From: Ilumatobacteraceae bacterium
GTDB taxonomy: Bacteria; Actinomycetota; Acidimicrobiia; Acidimicrobiales; Ilumatobacteraceae
Assembly (NCBI GenBank): GCA_023253435.1
Contig: JALRGJ010000027.1
Span: 1-11,463, forward strand
DNA: 11,463 nucleotides
Direction of reading: 5' to 3'
Shown: one piece after another, positions 7,212 through 11,463 of the stretch
How the letters are laid out: every line of letters starts with the position of its first letter
Numbering within the stretch: position 1 is the stretch's first letter
The notes under the pieces: generated by a model
What the model saw: only the letters and a program-made list of their open reading frames with translations
The model's database searches: none
Told to the model about the DNA's origin: nothing
Translations under genes and position numbers: made by a program

Positions 7212-8221
7212 GACAAAGCCGCCACAACGTAATAAGACAATGCCGCCACGATTGCAGCGCCGGGAATTGTAAAGATCCACGCCCAAACGACTTTGCTTGC
7301 GACCCCCCAACGAACGGCGGAGAGTCGTTGCGTTGACCCAACACCCACAATCGCACCGGTAATCGTGTGAGTAGTGGAAACAGGAATGCCCTTTGCCGAT
7401 GCAAAGAACAAAGTGACAGCAGCTGCTGTTTCTGCTGCAAAACCACCCATTGGTTGCAACCTGGTGAGTTTGTTGCCCATTGTTTTCACAATTTTCCAAC
7501 CACCAAACATCGTTCCTAAGCCAATGGCGGTATGGGCAGACAACACCACCCACATAGGAATTTCAGAGTCAGGATCTGTGATCTTCCCTGAACCAAGGAG
7601 GAGGGCAAAAATCAAACCCATGGTTTTTTGAGCATCATTTGCTCCATGGCCCAAGCTGAATGCCGCAGCGGATACAAGTTGCAATTTACGAAAGATTCGG
7701 TTTGTCAATTTCACATTTGTGTATTTATGAAACAGCCACATCACAAGAATGAACAACAGCAAACCGAGTGCCAGTCCAACAAGTGGTGAGTAAATGATGA
7801 ACGTTCCTACTTTGCGAAGACCATCAATCTTCACAACGTGTCCACCGCCCTTAGCAATACCGGCCCCAATCATTCCGCCAATCAACGCGTGTGATGAAGA
7901 ACTGGGCAAACCCATCCATGCAGTGAGCACGTTCCAGAAAATTGCCCCCATTAACGCTGCAAAAATTACGCCAATGGTGACAAAAGGCTTATCTGTTGGG
8001 CCTAGATCCAAGATGTCCTTGGCAATGAACTTGGCTACGTGAGTACCTAGCACAGCAAATGCAATGAAGTTCCAGAACGCTGCCCACAACACCGCCTTGA
8101 ACGGTGTGAGCACTCGCGTTGCCACGACGGTGGCTATTGAGTTTGCGGCGTCATGAAACCCGTTCACGAAGTCAAAGATCAGGGCAATCCCAATCACTAC
8201 ATAGAGAAGGAATTCAGTCAT
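7208..8221 (-). CDS. pit: PiT-family inorganic phosphate transporter
   Basis: This 337-residue polytopic protein takes up phosphate (as metal-phosphate with H+ in bacterial PiT) across the cytoplasmic membrane. The two inverted repeat signatures are present: GFHDAANSIATVV near residue 21 in the N-terminal half and GHGANDAQKTMG in the C-terminal half. Each is followed by the matching loop, LPSSSSHALIGG and IPVSTTHTITGA respectively. The length is at the short end for bacterial PiT. It follows the DUF47 gene by five bases and overlaps the next small membrane gene by four. PiT is usually treated as low-affinity and constitutive; here the operon structure suggests control by RegX3. Confidence 0.95.
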   Translation of the reverse strand: MTEFLLYVVIGIALIFDFVNGFHDAANSIATVVATRVLTPFKAVLWAAFWNFIAFAVLGTHVAKFIAKDILDLGPTDKPFVTIGVIFAALMGAIFWNVLTAWMGLPSSSSHALIGGMIGAGIAKGGGHVVKIDGLRKVGTFIIYSPLVGLALGLLLFILVMWLFHKYTNVKLTNRIFRKLQLVSAAAFSLGHGANDAQKTMGLIFALLLGSGKITDPDSEIPMWVVLSAHTAIGLGTMFGGWKIVKTMGNKLTRLQPMGGFAAETAAAVTLFFASAKGIPVSTTHTITGAIVGVGSTQRLSAVRWGVASKVVWAWIFTIPGAAIVAALSYYVVAALS

Positions 8222-8226
8222 TTGAA

Positions 8227-8844
8227 TTATGCGTGCTTTACTGCAATTGAACCAATGACATCGGATGCTTTTTCTACAGCATCAATTGCCTTCTCAATTG
8301 CCTCCACAATGTCTTTCCAGCGCAAAATGTCGAGCGCATCGTGACGACCAGAGAACAATTCACTCGTCACACGACGGAAAACTCGGTCTGAAGAACTTTC
8401 AAGTCTGTCAATTGTTTCTAACTGCTCACTCAGATTGTCGAAAGTGGCAAGGCTGCGAACAAGATCACAGTTTGCCAGCGTGATTTGAGTGAGGAGATCG
8501 GCTAATTCAAATACGCCAGGTAAGTCACCAGTTACACGGTGCAACAACACGAGGTCTGCAGCGGCAAAAATTTCATCGGTGACATCGTCCAAACTGGTAG
8601 CCAACAGTGCAATGTCTTCTCTATCAAATGGGGTCACAAGGGACCTGTCGAGACGACGACCAATCTCACGCACCACGTCATCTGCTTGACGCTCCGCCGC
8701 CATGATTCCGTCAATCTCAGATTCTGTGGGGGGCACGGAATGCAAGATGCCCACAAGACGCTTGGCGCAGTCGTGGCCAATATCTGCGGCCTGTTCGAAC
8801 AGAGGGAAAAAGCCCTCGTCGCGTGGAATGAGTCGAAACGCCAT
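8227..8844 (-). CDS. DUF47/PhoU-like PiT accessory protein
   Basis: This 205-residue, almost all-helical, acidic protein belongs to the DUF47 (PhoU-like) family, which is commonly encoded next to pit. Typical features are the N-terminal PRDEGFFPLFEQAA, the paired ERQADDVVREIGRRLDRSL and PFDREDIALLATSLDDVTDE segments, and the C-terminal LRWKDIVEAIEKAIDAVEKA-type helix. Such proteins are cytoplasmic and thought to adjust phosphate transporter activity and, as PhoU homologues, kinase signalling. No enzyme activity is expected. It is the first gene of the operon, with an ideal Shine-Dalgarno and a PHO-box-like repeat upstream. Confidence 0.88.
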   Translation of the reverse strand: MAFRLIPRDEGFFPLFEQAADIGHDCAKRLVGILHSVPPTESEIDGIMAAERQADDVVREIGRRLDRSLVTPFDREDIALLATSLDDVTDEIFAAADLVLLHRVTGDLPGVFELADLLTQITLANCDLVRSLATFDNLSEQLETIDRLESSSDRVFRRVTSELFSGRHDALDILRWKDIVEAIEKAIDAVEKASDVIGSIAVKHA

Positions 8845-8848
8845 GGTG

Positions 8849-8854
8849 CCTCCT
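8849..8854 (-). promoter_or_regulatory. Perfect Shine-Dalgarno of the DUF47 gene
   Basis: AGGAGG on the minus strand ends four bases before the ATG at 8844. It fixes that start and contrasts with the absence of such sites at the four candidate leaderless genes in the window. Confidence 0.8.
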
Positions 8855-8892
8855 GCAAATGGGTCTCCCCATGTTTAGCAATCAATTCACCT

Positions 8893-8925
8893 AATTGGAA
8901 AACGCAAAGTGAACACAAGATGAAC
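8893..8925 (-). promoter_or_regulatory. PHO-box-like direct repeats upstream of the phosphate operon
   Basis: Read on the minus strand, two adjacent 11-base units begin with GTTCA: GTTCATCTTGT (8925-8915), then GTTCACTTTGC (8914-8904). A weaker third unit, GTTTTCCAATT (8903-8893), continues in the same register. Actinobacterial PHO boxes bound by PhoP in Streptomyces are direct repeats of 11-base units of the GTTCACC type, so period and core match. The repeats end about 49 bases before the DUF47 ATG; a possible -10 (TAAACA, 8877-8872) lies 15 bases further on. The likely binder is the operon's own RegX3. Confidence 0.65.
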
Positions 8926-8986
8926 TGGTGCCAGATCACTGCTCACAACAGCCATGCATCAGCCCCCGTGGAGCTACGCGATGAAA

Positions 8987-9253
8987 TCAGTACTCGTAAT
9001 CGGGGTCGCCCATGTCCCACTCAAGGGAAATGAGCTCACGCTCGGCATCACGAACGATGCGAGCCATGTTGCGTCGGAATTGTGGATCATCACGAGGCAA
9101 CAACACAAGACGTGCCAGCACACGAGACCGGAACTCTTCTACGAGGTTTTGATCACCATGGGTGCAATACACCTCCCAATGAGGCGAAATGGCGCCAAGA
9201 AACACAATGCGTGCATGAGCTTTAGGAGCTTCGTGAACTTGCGTATCTGACAT
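8987..9253 (-). CDS. Unrecognised 88-residue soluble protein
   Basis: The start at 9253 is chosen because GGAGG lies four bases before it (GGAGG-CGCA-ATG); a longer reading to 9289 would run through the palindrome upstream. The product begins MSDTQVHEAPKAHARIVF and has no membrane segment. It contains FLGAISPHWEVY, a helix-like EEFRSRVLARLVLLP segment, a DDPQFRRNMARIVRDAERE helix and an acidic tail ending GDPDYEY. I do not recognise a family or catalytic motif. Codon use looks like that of its neighbours. It sits upstream of the phosphate operon on the same strand, separated by 142 bp that include the PHO-box-like repeats, so it is probably a separate transcript. Confidence 0.7.
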   Translation of the reverse strand: MSDTQVHEAPKAHARIVFLGAISPHWEVYCTHGDQNLVEEFRSRVLARLVLLPRDDPQFRRNMARIVRDAERELISLEWDMGDPDYEY

Positions 9254-9271
9254 TGCGCCTCCCGGCAAAGA

Positions 9272-9290
9272 TATGTGTAGTGAACACATA
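9272..9290. promoter_or_regulatory. 19-bp palindrome upstream of the 88-residue gene
   Basis: The arms TATGTGT (9272-9278) and ACACATA (9284-9290) are perfectly complementary around a five-base spacer, and a third TATGTG follows at 9293-9298. The site begins 19 bp before the chosen start at 9253, so it fits an operator or the core promoter region. On the minus strand it also contains a lone GTTCAC, which resembles a PHO-box half unit. Confidence 0.45.
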
Positions 9291-9323
9291 AGTATGTGCG
9301 AACCTGCAGAAGCCTATCGGGCA

Positions 9324-9332
9324 ATATCCACA
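9324..9332 (+). promoter_or_regulatory. DnaA-box-like site 1
   Basis: ATATCCACA differs from the classic DnaA box TTATCCACA only at the first base. It faces the second site at 9386-9394 from the other side of a perfect hairpin, in the 287-bp region between divergent genes. Confidence 0.35.
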
Positions 9333-9339
9333 GCAATGG

Positions 9340-9360
9340 AAATGCGAAAACTTCGCATTT
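9340..9360. repeat. Perfect 9-bp hairpin between two DnaA-box-like sites
   Basis: The arms AAATGCGAA (9340-9348) and TTCGCATTT (9352-9360) pair fully around a three-base loop. A T-rich stretch follows on the plus strand, so it could act as a terminator there, but no plus-strand gene precedes it. It may instead be a cruciform or protein site. Confidence 0.5.
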
Positions 9361-9385
9361 TTCTCTGATTTTGCAGCACTTTTTC

Positions 9386-9394
9386 TGTGGATAA
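9386..9394 (-). promoter_or_regulatory. DnaA box (perfect match) upstream of whiB
   Basis: The minus strand reads TTATCCACA, the classic DnaA box. It lies about 150 bp before the whiB start at 9541, in an AT-rich stretch. Function is not shown by sequence; it could link whiB expression to DnaA or titrate DnaA. Confidence 0.5.
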
Positions 9395-9540
9395 CTGAAT
9401 TTTTAACAAACCTTTACTCTCCCTGCACCACATCAGAGCTGTTCTCATGTTTGACTGTTCTTGCGGAACTTTCCGTCATGACTCGGCGTCAAAAAGACAC
9501 CGACCGAGAGTGGTCATAAAAGATCACGGCGAGGAGAGCC

Positions 9541-9831
9541 ATGAACCTCAAACTAAATGTCACCCAAGTACCTGCCAAACAGGTTCCCTTCGATGATTCA
9601 CCAACGGCATGGATGGCCGAGGGCAATTGCCGCAACTATCCCCCTGCCACTTTCTTTCCGTCTGACGGAGTGGGAGTAGATAGGGCCCGGGCAATCTGCA
9701 AAGGATGCCCCGTAAGCGACACATGCTTGGAATACGCACTCACCGAGCGCATTGAACACGGTGTGTGGGGCGGATGTTCGGAACGCGAGCGTCGACGCAT
9801 CTTGAAGCGGAGAAAAGGCCTATCGGCCTAA
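9541..9831 (+). CDS. WhiB-family iron-sulfur regulator
   Basis: This 96-residue WhiB-like protein is of a type limited to Actinobacteria and their phages. Four cysteines (C30, C53, C56, C62) in the usual C...CxxC...C pattern hold a [4Fe-4S] cluster that senses oxygen or nitric oxide. The GVWGG turn (74-78) is followed by a basic SERERRRILKRRK tail for DNA contact; Wbl proteins act together with the principal sigma factor. FFPSDGVGV before the second cysteine differs from WhiB2, so I do not assign a subfamily. A Shine-Dalgarno (GAGGAG, 9531-9536) precedes the ATG by four bases. The leader contains an imperfect inverted repeat CTCGG/CCGAG (9482-9508), and TTGACT at 9451 is a possible -35. Confidence 0.93.
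   Translation: MNLKLNVTQVPAKQVPFDDSPTAWMAEGNCRNYPPATFFPSDGVGVDRARAICKGCPVSDTCLEYALTERIEHGVWGGCSERERRRILKRRKGLSA
9811..9829 (-). terminator. Possible tatA terminator inside the end of whiB
   Basis: On the minus strand AGGCC-GATA-GGCCT forms a five-bp hairpin followed by TTTCT (four consecutive T counting the last stem base), 13 bases after the tatA stop. It lies within the last codons of the convergent whiB gene. The stem is short, so efficiency is uncertain. Confidence 0.4.
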
Positions 9832-9842
9832 GAGTTGCGGTC

Positions 9843-10004
9843 TTACTTCTGCTCTGATGAGCCAGATTCGGACTTGCCCTCTTCCATAGCCTTCTTGAGT
9901 TCGCGCTGAGCGGAACCAAGATTGCGTGCGATCTTTGGTAGCTGGGAGCCGCCAAAGAGAACAAGAATGACGACTGCGACCATGATGAGTTCAGGAGTGC
10001 CCAT
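9843..10004 (-). CDS. tatA: Sec-independent translocase component TatA
   Basis: The 53-residue product is a small TatA, shorter than the usual 60-90 residues. TatA oligomerises with TatC to move folded proteins across the cytoplasmic membrane. The N-terminal helix (about residues 4-16, ELIMVAVVILVLF) is followed by the conserved Phe-Gly hinge (F17-G18), then the amphipathic helix SQLPKIARNLGSAQRELKKA and a charged tail GKSESGSSEQK. E5 at the helix start is typical. No tatC is adjacent, which is common in Actinobacteria when several tatA-like genes exist. It has no Shine-Dalgarno but a TAGGTT six bases before the ATG. It converges on whiB with 11 bp between stops. Confidence 0.92.
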   Translation of the reverse strand: MGTPELIMVAVVILVLFGGSQLPKIARNLGSAQRELKKAMEEGKSESGSSEQK

Positions 10005-10010
10005 AGGGAA

Positions 10011-10016
10011 AACCTA
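10011..10016 (-). promoter_or_regulatory. Candidate -10 element, leaderless start of tatA
   Basis: The minus strand reads GGTAGGTT, with TAGGTT ending six bases before the tatA ATG. The plus strand repeats GGTAGG in the mirror position before the divergent formiminotransferase gene. Confidence 0.45.
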
Positions 10017-10049
10017 CCACCGAGGTAGCACGAAGGCCCTTCAGATTGG

Positions 10050-10055
10050 TAGGCA
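10050..10055 (+). promoter_or_regulatory. Candidate -10 element, leaderless start of the formiminotransferase gene
   Basis: TAGGCA ends six bases before the ATG at 10062 and is preceded by GG as in the tatA promoter. It is a weaker match to TANNNT because the last base is A. No Shine-Dalgarno is present. Confidence 0.35.
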
Positions 10056-10061
10056 CTTCTC

Positions 10062-10844
10062 ATGCTGGAATGCGTGATCAACATCAGTGAGGGCAAGAAC
10101 ACAGAAATCCTTGCCGCTTTGGAATCAGTTGTTCACGCAGACCTTCTCGATATTCATACTGACGCTGACCACAACCGCAGTGTTTTCACATTGGTAGGTG
10201 AAACGGCGCCTCGAGACCTCACCCGCGCATGTATGAATCTTGTTTCTCTAGAGTCCCACTCTGGTGTGCATCCGCGCATTGGAATTGTTGACGTTGTTCC
10301 CTTTGTCCCACTTGACAACTCAACAATGAACGATGCAATTCGCGCGCGAGACGATTTTGCACAATGGGCTTCAGAAGAACTTGATATTCCATGTTTTCTC
10401 TACGGACCAGAACGATCACTGCCCTCAATCCGCAAAAATGCTTGGGAAACTTTGTGGCCAGACAGTGGGCCAAACGTTCCCCATGTCACTGCCGGAGCAA
10501 TCTGTGTAGGTGCGCGTGAACCATTGGTTGCCTACAACGTGTGGCTTGAAAACGTGAGCTTGGCTGAGACAAAAAAGATTGCTTCTGCAGTAAGAACTAC
10601 GTCAATCAGAACTCTTGGATTGCAAGTGGGATCAATGACTCAAGTCAGCATGAATTTGATAGACCCCTATGAAGTGGGGCCCGCCATTGCATTTGATGCG
10701 GTCGCACAACTAACTCCAGTTCATCATGCAGAGTTAGTAGGACTACTTCCGTCTCGTGTTCTTGAGGCTGTCTCACTTGATCGGTGGGAGGAACTCGATC
10801 TTTCAGTTGAGTCCACTATTGAGTGGCGCCTCTCTCATTTGTAG
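10062..10844 (+). CDS. ftcD: Glutamate formiminotransferase (FtcD N-terminal type)
   Basis: This 260-residue enzyme transfers a formimino (or formyl) group between glutamate and tetrahydrofolate, linking histidine breakdown to one-carbon metabolism. The N-terminal subdomain has ECVINISEG (3-11), the DADHNRSVFTLVG strand (34-46) and SGVHPRIGIVDVVPFVPL (67-84). H70 in HPRIG is the likely counterpart of the family's catalytic histidine. GAREPLVAYNVWL begins the C-terminal subdomain, followed by LGLQVGSMTQVSMNLIDP. The protein has no cyclodeaminase domain, and its C-terminal subdomain is shorter than that of the animal enzyme. No hut genes are nearby, so the substrate role is not confirmed. It ends five bases from the whiB2-like gene. 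Confidence 0.85.
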   Translation: MLECVINISEGKNTEILAALESVVHADLLDIHTDADHNRSVFTLVGETAPRDLTRACMNLVSLESHSGVHPRIGIVDVVPFVPLDNSTMNDAIRARDDFAQWASEELDIPCFLYGPERSLPSIRKNAWETLWPDSGPNVPHVTAGAICVGAREPLVAYNVWLENVSLAETKKIASAVRTTSIRTLGLQVGSMTQVSMNLIDPYEVGPAIAFDAVAQLTPVHHAELVGLLPSRVLEAVSLDRWEELDLSVESTIEWRLSHL

Positions 10845-10849
10845 AGGAA

Positions 10850-11125
10850 TTAACCGTTAACGATGCGACGAGTATCTTGAGCGCGTTGACGGCGCAAACG
10901 ACGACGCTCACGCTCTGATAGTCCGCCCCAGATTCCAAACTTCTCGCCGTTAGCTAATGCGTACTCAAGGCACTCACCACGAACGACACAGCCCTTGCAC
11001 ACTTCTTTTGCTTCACGGGTGCTTGCACCACGCTCTGGAAAGAAAAGATCGGGGTCTACGCCCAAACAGTTTGCTGCGTCTTGCCACCCACGTTCAGGCG
11101 TGAACGGTTGATTTTCTTCGTGCAT
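10850..11125 (-). CDS. whiB2: WhiB2/WhmD-like regulator
   Basis: This 91-residue WhiB protein has cysteines C20, C43, C46 and C52, then FGIWGGLSERERRRLRRQR. The stretch DLFFPERGASTREAKEVC, with CLEYAL and GEKFGIWGG after it, is close to WhiB2/WhmD, the Wbl protein needed for normal cell division in mycobacteria and homologous to Streptomyces WhiB. GGGAGG (minus strand, 11138-11133) lies seven bases before the ATG and supports the start. Its upstream region carries several palindromes and a DnaA-box-like site. The start and family are sure; orthology to WhiB2 is probable. Confidence 0.9.
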   Translation of the reverse strand: MHEENQPFTPERGWQDAANCLGVDPDLFFPERGASTREAKEVCKGCVVRGECLEYALANGEKFGIWGGLSERERRRLRRQRAQDTRRIVNG

Positions 11126-11180
11126 GAATTTGCCTCCCAGCAGAGATCAAGCGACCCACTGAGGTATCGACTTGCGCTCT

Positions 11181-11220
11181 TGTAATTACAGCGATGTCAT
11201 TGTTACAAATTCCTCAGGAA
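11181..11220. promoter_or_regulatory. Palindrome cluster in the whiB2 upstream region
   Basis: Three symmetric elements lie within 40 bp: TGTAATTACA (11181-11190, perfect), TTGTTACAA (11200-11208), and TTCCTCAGGAA (11210-11220, perfect around a central C). The first two share the half site TTGTAA/TTACAA. The block starts 56 bp upstream of the whiB2 ATG, a likely place for the promoter and operators. Confidence 0.4.
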
Positions 11221-11244
11221 ATAGCAACTTTTGGGGGTGTTGAC

Positions 11245-11269
11245 GCAAAATGAAGGACATTCATTCTGC
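11245..11269. terminator. Hairpin after the VWA gene, weak terminator candidate
   Basis: Ten-base arms (11245-11254 and 11260-11269) pair with a single mismatch around a five-base loop. It lies 20 bp after the VWA gene stop on the minus strand. No T-run follows on that strand, so intrinsic termination is uncertain. Confidence 0.3.
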
Positions 11270-11270
11270 C

Positions 11271-11279
11271 TGTGGACAA
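11271..11279 (-). promoter_or_regulatory. DnaA-box-like site upstream of whiB2
   Basis: The minus strand reads TTGTCCACA, the form favoured by high-GC Actinobacteria. It lies 146 bp before the whiB2 start, about the same distance as the perfect box before the other whiB gene. Confidence 0.45.
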
Positions 11280-11288
11280 CTCAAAACA

Positions 11289-11463
11289 TCAACGATTACG
11301 GGCTGTTCTGCGCCTATTTTCCAAGAAATCGACCAAAACAAAATCACCCAGCGAATGCGCATCGGTGAAAAACGCCCTGCCCCGGTTCACTTTGGACATT
11401 TGTTCGATGATGCGTCGAAGAGGTCCAGATGCATCGAGCACGAATGAATTCAGTGTGATGCCC
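11289..11463 (-). CDS. VWA-domain protein, C-terminal fragment
   Basis: The minus-strand frame is open from the window edge to a TGA at 11289-11291 and gives 57 residues; the gene starts outside the window. The visible part contains NSFVLDASGPLRRIIEQMSK, then NRGRAFFTDAHSLGDFVLVDFL and a basic end (ENRRRTARNR). This matches, from memory, the C-terminus of actinobacterial von Willebrand factor A proteins related to the BchD/magnesium-chelatase group, where NRGRxFxT...LGxYVLVD is conserved. Such proteins often work with a MoxR-type AAA+ ATPase. The metal-site (MIDAS) residues lie outside the window, so the call rests on this tail alone. Confidence 0.65.
   Translation of the reverse strand, partial: GITLNSFVLDASGPLRRIIEQMSKVNRGRAFFTDAHSLGDFVLVDFLENRRRTARNR

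Noticed and set aside
7020..7553. 177-codon version of the two-helix membrane gene
   Set aside because: The part upstream of 7211 lies inside pit in another frame and is rich in Cys, His and Trp, as expected of a shadow. Only the last 63 codons look like a real protein.
9254..9289. Longer N-terminus for the 88-residue protein
   Set aside because: The extension would be read through the palindrome, and the Shine-Dalgarno fits the start at 9253.
9254..9540. Chromosomal or plasmid replication origin
   Set aside because: Only one perfect and one near DnaA box are present, and no dnaA, dnaN, gyrB, rpmH or rep gene is nearby. Kept as a regulatory observation only.
10850..10860. TTAACCGTTAA palindrome between ftcD and whiB2
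   Set aside because: It is a short AT-rich symmetry over the whiB2 stop codon, with no terminator or operator features.
11385..11395. GTTCACTTTGG, almost identical to one PHO-box unit
   Set aside because: It is a single unit inside the VWA coding region, with no adjacent 11-base repeat.
11250..11447. 65-codon plus-strand frame at the right end
   Set aside because: It is antisense to the VWA fragment, which has family-like motifs, and it has no recognisable content.
1..11463. Mobile elements, CRISPR arrays, tRNA or rRNA genes
   Set aside because: No transposase or integrase, no terminal repeats, no regularly spaced repeats and no tRNA-like sequence were seen on either strand.

Overview
The window looks like a compact piece of an actinobacterial chromosome. 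The strongest markers are two WhiB-family iron-sulfur regulators, a SenX3/RegX3-type two-component pair and a DUF2342 (Zincin_2) protein. Base composition near 50% GC, very tight gene packing and several apparently leaderless genes suggest a small-genome aquatic lineage, perhaps class Acidimicrobiia. That placement is inference. I see no tRNA, rRNA, insertion sequence, phage gene or CRISPR array.

Left part (1-5225). The 3' end of a PQQ-type glucose/sorbosone dehydrogenase gene (+) meets a minus-strand operon: moaE, a 68-residue one-helix membrane protein, then mreB. The two junctions in this operon overlap by a few bases. Divergent from moaE is a membrane-anchored protein that looks like a trypsin-fold pseudoprotease, followed by a Zincin_2 protein whose metal motif reads HELASH. 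The end of the Zincin_2 gene overlaps by 53 bp the end of a minus-strand MFS permease gene.

Middle (3993-8925, all minus). This is one phosphate-type operon, in transcription order: DUF47/PhoU-like protein, PiT phosphate transporter, 63-residue two-helix membrane protein, soluble PAS histidine kinase (SenX3-like), RegX3-like response regulator, MFS permease. Upstream of the first gene are two 11-bp direct repeats starting GTTCA, matching the layout of an actinobacterial PHO box, so RegX3 probably controls its own operon. The kinase has no membrane segment. The two-helix protein just before it may supply the missing membrane part, as a split SenX3.

Right part (8987-11463). An unrecognised 88-residue gene (-) and a whiB gene (+) diverge from a 287-bp region that holds a palindrome, a perfect hairpin and two DnaA-box-like sites. 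Next come tatA (-), glutamate formiminotransferase (+) and a second whiB gene (WhiB2/WhmD-like, -). The window ends in the C-terminus of a VWA-domain protein (-). A DnaA-box-like site also lies upstream of the second whiB. tatA and the formiminotransferase gene diverge from a 57-bp gap with mirror-image leaderless promoters.
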